DNA of 6,676 bases, taken from Ignavibacteriales bacterium (GTDB lineage Bacteria > Bacteroidota > Ignavibacteria > Ignavibacteriales > Melioribacteraceae). Below the pieces are notes generated by a model. The model was not told the origin of the DNA. It saw nothing but the letters and a program-made list of their open reading frames with translations, and searched no databases. Of the stretch, positions 1 to 4,276 are shown in pieces (the first letter of the stretch is position 1; each line of letters starts with the position of its first letter). A program made the translations under genes and the position numbers. The stretch spans positions 1 to 6,676 of the forward strand of contig QYQI01000045.1 in assembly GCA_007280825.1 (NCBI GenBank). Reading direction: 5' to 3'.

Positions 1-830
1 ATTGGTTAAAAGTCCGTTTACCAACCGGACAGAATTACAGAGAAGTTCACGAGTTGATGCGCAAATCAAAATTGAATACGGTTTGCGAAGAAGCTAAATG
101 TCCCAATCTTGCAGAATGTTGGAACAATAGAACAGCAACATTTATGATTTTAGGTGATACATGTACACGAAGCTGCGGCTTCTGCAATATCAAAGTTGGA
201 ATTCCAAACGAACTTGATCTTGATGAACCAAGACGTGTTGCAGAATCTGTTGAAGCATTAAATCTCAAACATGTTGTTATCACTTCTGTAGATCGCGATG
301 AACTGAAAGACGGCGGTGCATCAATTTTTTCTGAAACTGTTAGATTGATTCGCGAAAGGATGCCGGCAACAACAATTGAAATTTTAATTCCAGATTTTAA
401 AGGTGAAGAAGAATCGTTCAAAATAATTTTACAAAACCCTCCGGATATTCTTAACCATAATCTTGAAACAGTTCATCGTCTTTATCATGGTGTTCGTCCG
501 CAAGCAAAGTATGACCGCAGTTTAGAATTAATCAGCTGGTTCAAAGAGCAAAAACTTAGAACTAAAAGTGGAATTATGGTTGGCATTGGCGAGACAAAAG
601 AAGAAGTAGTTGAACTGATAAATGACCTCTACGATCATGGCTGCGATATAATGACGATCGGTCAATATCTTCAACCGACAAAAAATCATTTACCGGTTCA
701 TCGTTATGTTACTCTTGATGAGTTTAAGTTTTACAAAGATTACGGTCTGCAGCTTGGTTTGAAAGCTGTAGAATCATCACCGCTTGTTCGGAGTTCCTAT
801 CATGCAGATAAACATGCGGAATTAGTCTGA
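1..830 (+). CDS. lipA: Lipoyl synthase LipA (5'-truncated by window edge)
   Basis: Radical SAM enzyme that inserts two sulfur atoms at C6 and C8 of octanoyl groups carried on lipoyl domains (E2 subunits of 2-oxoacid dehydrogenases, GcvH), in the cytoplasm. The frame is open from base 3 and starts with WLKVRLPTGQNYREVHELM, the usual LipA N-terminus, so the true start lies just outside; about 275 residues are visible and roughly 15 are missing. Counting from the first visible Trp, the auxiliary [4Fe-4S] cluster cysteines (CxxxxCxxxxxC) are C28, C33 and C39, and the radical SAM CxxxCxxC motif (CTRSCGFC) is C54, C58 and C61. The C-terminal RSSY motif at about 263-266 carries the serine that ligates the auxiliary cluster. 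All hallmarks are intact, so it should be functional. TTG (54) and ATG (57) codons lie inside the conserved region and are not the start. The gene stands 327 bases from the next one, which points to a separate transcript. The family call is very secure. Confidence 0.97.
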   Translation, partial: WLKVRLPTGQNYREVHELMRKSKLNTVCEEAKCPNLAECWNNRTATFMILGDTCTRSCGFCNIKVGIPNELDLDEPRRVAESVEALNLKHVVITSVDRDELKDGGASIFSETVRLIRERMPATTIEILIPDFKGEEESFKIILQNPPDILNHNLETVHRLYHGVRPQAKYDRSLELISWFKEQKLRTKSGIMVGIGETKEEVVELINDLYDHGCDIMTIGQYLQPTKNHLPVHRYVTLDEFKFYKDYGLQLGLKAVESSPLVRSSYHADKHAELV

Positions 831-1007
831 ACTGCAATAGCAAGTAGATTGAATTAATAGCAAATCTTTTCTCATTTCTTTTCTCCTCATTCTCATTTCT
901 GAAAAGTAACTTATAAATCTTCATCCATATTTATAATAATTATTTAAAGGAATCGTTTTTCAGAAATAATTACTATTTTTTAGCAGTAAATTTTATGGAA
1001 GTTGTTA

Positions 1008-1029
1008 TATCTTTGGCACGTTAGTTTCT
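1008..1029 (+). promoter_or_regulatory. Candidate promoter: sigma-54-like -24/-12 overlapping a TAnnTTTG box
   Basis: TTGGCACG at 1013-1020 matches the sigma-54 -24 element exactly. At the required spacing a TTTCT lies at 1025-1029, where TTGCW is expected; the -12 dinucleotide (1027-1028) is TC instead of GC, so the match is incomplete. The sequence TATCTTTG at 1008-1015 overlaps it and fits the Bacteroidota-type -7 box TAnnTTTG, but no clear TTTG -33 box lies upstream. Either reading puts the transcript start about 1022-1041, leaving a leader of roughly 115-135 bases before the ferredoxin-subunit gene. Which sigma factor, if any, uses it cannot be decided from the sequence. Confidence 0.4.
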
Positions 1030-1103
1030 GATGGATTGGTAATCAATTTTACAATATGAATAAAATCATAATCGAAATAAATAAACTCAATAAAACCAGA
1101 GAG

Positions 1104-1132
1104 AAAAGGTTATAACAATGCTGCAACCTTTT
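1104..1132 (+). terminator. Hairpin followed by T-rich tract in the leader of the oxidoreductase operon
   Basis: Perfect 8-bp inverted repeat: AAAAGGTT at 1104-1111 and AACCTTTT at 1125-1132, with a 13-base loop. It is followed by TTGTTT, so it has the shape of a weak intrinsic terminator. The downstream arm ends 25 bases before the ATG at 1158. It may end transcripts arriving from lipA, or act as an attenuator if the operon promoter is upstream of it. The stem has only two G-C pairs, so stability is low. Confidence 0.35.
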
Positions 1133-1157
1133 TTGTTTAATAAGCTAAGGTAAATTT

Positions 1158-1445
1158 ATGGCAAAAGTAAAAGGAGATATCATAATAGATATCGAAAAAT
1201 GTAAAGGATGCGAACTTTGCGCTGCGTCTTGCCCTCAAGATTCACTTGAGCTTTCACGCAAATTGAACTCGAAGGGTTATCATTACATTGTTAAGATAGA
1301 AGATAATTGTACCGGCTGCACAAATTGCGCTTTAGTTTGTCCTGATGGAATAATAAAAGTATATCGTAAAACAGAAAAGAAAAAAGAAAAGATTGCAATA
1401 ATTTCAAATGTAACCGGTGATATGACAATAACGGTGAACTCATGA
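1158..1445 (+). CDS. vorD: 2-oxoacid:ferredoxin oxidoreductase delta subunit (2[4Fe-4S] ferredoxin-like)
   Basis: Small iron-sulfur subunit of 95 residues that carries electrons from the catalytic core of the oxidoreductase to external ferredoxin. Two cluster-binding motifs are visible: CxxCxxCxxxCP with C15, C18, C21 and C25, and a second with C51, C54, C57 and C61 (CTGCTNCALVCP). This is a bacterial 2[4Fe-4S] ferredoxin fold with a short insertion between the motifs and a Lys-rich stretch at 71-78 (KTEKKKEK). The ATG is preceded by TAAGG (1146-1150) at 7-base spacing, a modest ribosome site. It is the first gene of the four-gene operon, and its TGA overlaps the alpha-subunit ATG in ATGA (1442-1445), implying translational coupling. 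The ferredoxin fold alone would not fix the function; the neighbours make it the VorD/KorD-type subunit. Confidence 0.9.
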   Translation: MAKVKGDIIIDIEKCKGCELCAASCPQDSLELSRKLNSKGYHYIVKIEDNCTGCTNCALVCPDGIIKVYRKTEKKKEKIAIISNVTGDMTITVNS

Positions 1446-2512
1446 AAGAATTAAAATTAATGAAAGGTAATGAAGCTCTTGCTGAAGCTGCAATCCTTGC
1501 AGGCTGCGACGGGTATTTTGGATATCCCATTACACCTCAATCAGAAATTTTAGAATACTTAACACAAGATGCACGAAAGAGAACGGGAATGGTAGTTCTT
1601 CAAGCCGAAAGTGAAGTTGCAGCAATCAATATGATTTACGGCGCTGCAGGAACAGGAAAAAAAGTAATGACATCTTCATCATCACCTGGAATAAGTTTGA
1701 TGCAGGAAGGAATTTCATACATCGCTTGTGCGGAACTTCCGTGTTTGCTTGTTAATGTTGTGCGCGGAGGTCCCGGACTCGGAACAATCCAACCTTCACA
1801 AGGCGATTATTTTCAAGCAGTAAAAGGCGGAGGACACGGCGATTACAAATTGATCGTTCTTGCACCATCAACAGTTCAGGAAATGGTTGATCATGTTAAG
1901 TTAGGATTTGATCTTGCTTTCAAATGGAGAAACCCGGTTATGATCTTAACAGACGGTGCACTTGGACAGATGATGGAAAAAGTTGAGTTGCCACCACAAT
2001 TACCAAGATCAACAGAAGCTCCGGCATGGGCAACTGTTGGTAAACCAAAAACACGGGAACGAAATATATTAACATCACTTCATATTGAACCGGATAAAAT
2101 GCAGGGAATAAATCTGCATCTGCAAAAAAAATACAGAGATATTGAAAAAGAGGAAATTAGATTCGAAAAGTTTGAGTGCGATGATGCAGAAATAATTTTA
2201 GTAGCTTTCGGATTAGTAGCACGCATTTGTCAAAAGGCTGCACAACTTGCAAGAGAAAAAGGAATTAAAGTTGGTGTGTTCAGACCAATTACATTGTTTC
2301 CTTATCCATACAATGTATTGAATAAATTAGCTGATCAAGTAAAAGGATTCTTAACTGTTGAAATGAATGCAGGCCAAATGGTGGAAGATGTACGTCTTGC
2401 TGTTAACGGAAAAATACCGATAGAATTTCTTGGAAGAATGGGAGGAATTATTCCCACACCGGAAGAAATTTTACATAAGCTGGAAGAAAAATTTGTAGGA
2501 GAGATGGTATGA
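1442..2512 (+). CDS. vorB: 2-oxoacid:ferredoxin oxidoreductase alpha subunit (VorB/KorA type)
   Basis: Alpha subunit of the TPP-dependent enzyme that converts a 2-oxoacid, CoA and oxidised ferredoxin to acyl-CoA, CO2 and reduced ferredoxin. It has 356 residues, a normal length. The N-terminal pyrimidine-binding domain (about 1-190) shows GNEALAEAAILAG (9-21), GYPITPQSEI (27-36), QAESEVAAINMIYGAA (54-69), TSSSSPGISL (77-86) and VRGGPGLG (107-114); the C-terminal domain II runs from about 245 to 345. The PITPQSEI and TSSSSPGIS blocks look most like the family annotated as VorB (3-methyl-2-oxobutanoate:ferredoxin oxidoreductase). That family shades into KorA (2-oxoglutarate), so the substrate is not settled. 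The start overlaps the delta-subunit stop (ATGA); an alternative Met at residue 7 also precedes the conserved part. Its own TGA overlaps the beta-subunit ATG. Not a pyruvate-type single-chain enzyme, since the domains are on separate genes. Confidence 0.93.
   Translation: MKELKLMKGNEALAEAAILAGCDGYFGYPITPQSEILEYLTQDARKRTGMVVLQAESEVAAINMIYGAAGTGKKVMTSSSSPGISLMQEGISYIACAELPCLLVNVVRGGPGLGTIQPSQGDYFQAVKGGGHGDYKLIVLAPSTVQEMVDHVKLGFDLAFKWRNPVMILTDGALGQMMEKVELPPQLPRSTEAPAWATVGKPKTRERNILTSLHIEPDKMQGINLHLQKKYRDIEKEEIRFEKFECDDAEIILVAFGLVARICQKAAQLAREKGIKVGVFRPITLFPYPYNVLNKLADQVKGFLTVEMNAGQMVEDVRLAVNGKIPIEFLGRMGGIIPTPEEILHKLEEKFVGEMV
2497..2502 (+). promoter_or_regulatory. Ribosome binding site of the beta subunit
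   Basis: AGGAGA lies 6 bases before the ATG at 2509, inside the last codons of the alpha subunit. It supports the ATG in the ATGA overlap as the real start, and therefore a beta subunit with an N-terminal extension of about 24 residues ahead of the conserved region. Confidence 0.6.
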
Positions 2513-3345
2513 ATGAAAAAACTATGACTGAAGAACAACATTATGCAGATGTAATTGCAGAAGAGAGCATCTGCACAAATGAAAATTTAGTTTTCGAAAA
2601 AACTAATGTCTTAACTGATACACCTATGCATTACTGTCCGGGCTGCGGGCATGGTGTTGCTCATAGATTAATTGCAGAAGCAATTGATGAATTAGATATC
2701 CAGGATAAAACTATTGGCGTTGCACCGGTTGGATGTTCAGTATTTATGTACAACTATATGGATATTGATATGACTGAAGCTCCTCACGGACGAGCATCTG
2801 CAGTTGCAACAGGAATAAAAAGAGTATTGCCTGATAAATATGTTTTCTCTTATCAAGGTGATGGCGATTTAGCTGCTATAGGAACGGGAGAAACTATTCA
2901 TACATGTAACCGTGGTGAAAATATTCTGATAGTATTTATTAACAATGGAATTTATGGAATGACCGGCGGACAAATGGCGCCAACAACTCTGGTTGGAATG
3001 AAAACAACTACAACTCCATTCGGAAGAGAAGTTGAAGTGATGGGAAATCCATTAAAGATTACTGAGTTGATAGCGCAGCTTCCCGGAGTATATTATTGTA
3101 CACGAGTCGCGGTAAATAATCCGGTTAATGTCCGCAGAGCAAAAAAAGCAATTCTGAATGGATTTAAATACCAAGAGTTAAAAAAAGGATTAAGTTTTGT
3201 TGAAGTCGTCTCGAACTGTCCATCGAACTGGAAAATGACTCCGGTTGAATCTAATAAATGGATGGAAGAAAATATGTTTGCTTTCTATCCGCTTGGAGAT
3301 TTAAAAGTGCCAGCTAACCAACCTGCGGCAGGTAAAGGAGAATAA
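2509..3345 (+). CDS. vorA: 2-oxoacid:ferredoxin oxidoreductase beta subunit (TPP-binding)
   Basis: Beta subunit that binds the diphosphate of thiamine pyrophosphate through Mg2+ and holds the proximal [4Fe-4S] cluster; it forms the active site with the alpha chain. It has 278 residues. Visible features: HYCPGCGHG (41-49) with C43 and C46, and C76 in APVGCSVF, likely cluster ligands; HGRASAVATGIKR (93-105); the TPP motif from GDGD (117-120) to NN (145-146); NNGIYGMTGGQMAPTT (145-160). A later Cys (C237, in VVSNCPSNW) is the candidate fourth ligand. The first 24 or so residues are acidic and precede the usual family start (ENLVFEK). No ATG, GTG or TTG other than M6 lies between them and the core, and the AGGAGA site fits the first ATG. 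It overlaps alpha by 4 bases and ends 2 bases before gamma. Family assignment is secure; 2-oxoglutarate versus branched-chain substrate is open. Confidence 0.94.
   Translation: MNEKTMTEEQHYADVIAEESICTNENLVFEKTNVLTDTPMHYCPGCGHGVAHRLIAEAIDELDIQDKTIGVAPVGCSVFMYNYMDIDMTEAPHGRASAVATGIKRVLPDKYVFSYQGDGDLAAIGTGETIHTCNRGENILIVFINNGIYGMTGGQMAPTTLVGMKTTTTPFGREVEVMGNPLKITELIAQLPGVYYCTRVAVNNPVNVRRAKKAILNGFKYQELKKGLSFVEVVSNCPSNWKMTPVESNKWMEENMFAFYPLGDLKVPANQPAAGKGE
3334..3340 (+). promoter_or_regulatory. Ribosome binding site of the gamma subunit
   Basis: AAAGGAG, the strongest Shine-Dalgarno-like site in the window, lies 7 bases before the ATG at 3348 and within the last codons of the beta subunit. It fixes the gamma start and shows that this organism uses SD-type initiation for at least some genes. 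Confidence 0.65.
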
Positions 3346-3347
3346 TT

Positions 3348-3902
3348 ATGCAAGAAGAAATTATCATTGCCGGATTTGGCGGACAAGGTGTTTTATCAAT
3401 GGGACAAATTCTTTGTTACAGCGGTGTAATGGAAAATAAAGAAGTTAGCTGGATGCCTTCTTACGGACCGGAAATGCGCGGCGGAACTGCAAATTGTATT
3501 GCAATCATAAGTGATCAAAAAATCAGTTCTCCTATTCTAACAAAGTTTGATACGGTAATTGCACTCAATCAACCATCGTTAGATAAATTTGAACAAGCTG
3601 TAAAACCGGGCGGACTTTTAATTTATGAAGCAAGCACGATTTTAAATCCACCAAAGAGAACAGATATAGATATCGTTCCAATTGAAGCAGCGAACGAAGC
3701 AGCAAAATTGAAAAATTCCAAAGTAATGAACATGATAGTACTTGGTGCATTCCTACAGAAAAAACCAATCATCAAAATGGAAAATATTATTGAAGGAATT
3801 AAAAAAGTTCTTCCGGAAAGATATCACCATCTCATTCCACTCAACAAGCAAGCTCTTGAAAAGGGAATGGAACTCGCTCAGAATGTTGGAGTGAATGTTT
3901 AA
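3348..3902 (+). CDS. vorC: 2-oxoacid:ferredoxin oxidoreductase gamma subunit
   Basis: Gamma subunit (2-oxoacid:acceptor oxidoreductase gamma/domain III type) of 184 residues, the normal length for a separate gamma chain; in related enzymes this domain contributes to the CoA-side structure of the complex. The N-terminus has a glycine-rich Rossmann-like turn, AGFGGQGV (8-15), followed by the family-specific block SWMPSYGPEMRGGTANC (34-50). Residues 64-96 (LTKFDTVIALNQPS and KPGGLLIYEAS) form the next strands. It is the last gene of the operon: a strong AAAGGAG site, 2 bases after beta, and followed by a long spacer with a strong palindrome 10 bases past its stop. The order delta-alpha-beta-gamma matches VorDBAC/KorDABC clusters. 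Nothing appears truncated. Confidence 0.94.
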   Translation: MQEEIIIAGFGGQGVLSMGQILCYSGVMENKEVSWMPSYGPEMRGGTANCIAIISDQKISSPILTKFDTVIALNQPSLDKFEQAVKPGGLLIYEASTILNPPKRTDIDIVPIEAANEAAKLKNSKVMNMIVLGAFLQKKPIIKMENIIEGIKKVLPERYHHLIPLNKQALEKGMELAQNVGVNV

Positions 3903-3908
3903 GTTTTT

Positions 3909-3936
3909 GTAGAGACGGGATATATCCCGTCTTTAC
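3909..3936. repeat. Strong palindrome after the oxidoreductase operon (possible terminator or dispersed repeat)
   Basis: A perfect 20-base palindrome at 3913-3932 (left arm AGACGGGA, central TATA, right arm TCCCGTCT). It extends outward through one G-U and three Watson-Crick pairs to 3909-3936, giving a 12-bp stem with a 4-base loop. It begins 7 bases after the gamma-subunit TAA, so it could end or stabilise the operon mRNA, but only TTT follows, not a proper U-tract. The shape (GTAGAGACG arm, short AT loop, near-perfect mirror) resembles small dispersed palindromes I recall from several bacterial genomes. That resemblance is from memory and not verified. Confidence 0.55.
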
Positions 3937-3939
3937 TCT

Positions 3940-3958
3940 AAGGTTTTAAAATAACCTT
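3940..3958 (+). repeat. Short hairpin AAGGTT/AACCTT
   Basis: Inverted repeat of 6 bp, AAGGTT at 3940-3945 and AACCTT at 3953-3958, with a 7-base loop. It sits 4 bases after the larger palindrome. No T-run follows, so it is unlikely to be a stand-alone terminator. Confidence 0.35.
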
Positions 3959-3961
3959 CGA

Positions 3962-3996
3962 GCCTGCCTATCGGCAGACAGGGTTACTTGCCTGCA
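3962..3996. repeat. GC-rich CTGCC/GGCAG inverted repeat with a repeated GCCTGC
   Basis: CTGCC at 3964-3968 pairs with GGCAG at 3973-3977 around a TATC loop, followed by ACAGG. The hexamer GCCTGC occurs at 3962-3967 and again at 3990-3995. This is clearly GC-rich compared with the surrounding spacer and looks like part of a dispersed intergenic repeat. Copy number cannot be judged from one window. Confidence 0.4.
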
Positions 3997-4276
3997 GACC
4001 ATAACATCCGAAAAAAGTTTACTTCTCACTTTATAATTCCATCTCGATTCTTTTTTAGTTATCTTTTATTCAACTTAGTTTCTGGTAATTGATGAAATCA
4101 ACTTACATTCAACTCTCAGTTGCATTTTCATATTCTCTAGAAAAACTTTTCTACTCTTATATAATAGACAAATCAACTCAAAATCCATTAAGAAAAACAA
4201 AAGGCATTTTTGCAACAATTAATCACAATGCTGTTTCCCATACCTTAAACCAAAAAAATAAGGAAGATTATTAAGC

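Larger units (their letters stand above)
831..1157. other. Non-coding spacer between lipA and the oxidoreductase operon
   Basis: This 327-base AT-rich spacer has no credible gene on either strand. It begins with a pyrimidine-rich tract on the + strand at about 867-899. An all-A/T inverted repeat follows (arms 937-945 and 964-972, 18-base loop); it is too weak to call a terminator for lipA. The right half holds a promoter candidate (1008-1029) and a hairpin (1104-1132) just before the next start codon, so it probably serves as the operon's promoter and leader. No tRNA, riboswitch or known RNA motif was recognised. Confidence 0.7.
3903..4276. other. Non-coding spacer with a cluster of palindromes
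   Basis: This 374-base region separates the operon from the sensor gene. Its first third (3909-3977) packs three inverted repeats, two of them GC-rich against an AT-rich background. The rest (about 4000-4276) is AT-rich. A TATAAT hexamer at 4160-4165 could be a -10 box for the sensor gene, but no -35 box sits at a suitable distance (the nearest TTGCAT, 4120-4125, is 34 bases upstream). A 61-codon open frame (4089 or 4092 to 4274) shows no recognisable features and is not called a gene. Confidence 0.6.

Noticed and set aside
47..421. 124-codon open frame on the minus strand
   Set aside because: It lies antisense to lipA, whose conserved cluster motifs fix the coding strand; its Ser-rich product is typical of a shadow frame.
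937..972. Inverted repeat (TAATTATTT / AAATAATTA) after lipA as a terminator
   Set aside because: All pairs are A-T, the loop is 18 bases and there is no G-C core, so it would be very unstable; such repeats are expected by chance in DNA this AT-rich.
1021..4090. Shared 10-mer TTAGTTTCTG at about 1021-1030 and in the spacer at about 4076-4085
   Set aside because: Flanks diverge and a 10-base match in low-GC spacers is weak evidence; no consistent position relative to the downstream start codons.
4160..4165. TATAAT hexamer as the sensor gene promoter
   Set aside because: No -35 element at 16-19 bases upstream, and TATAAT is common by chance in such AT-rich sequence; kept only as a remark in the spacer entry.
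4089..4274. 61-codon open frame (TTG 4089 or ATG 4092) ending 2 bases before the sensor gene
   Set aside because: The placement is suggestive of coupling, but there is no clear ribosome site, the composition is that of AT-rich spacer DNA, and the peptide shows no recognisable motif, signal or membrane segment. A chance frame is more likely.
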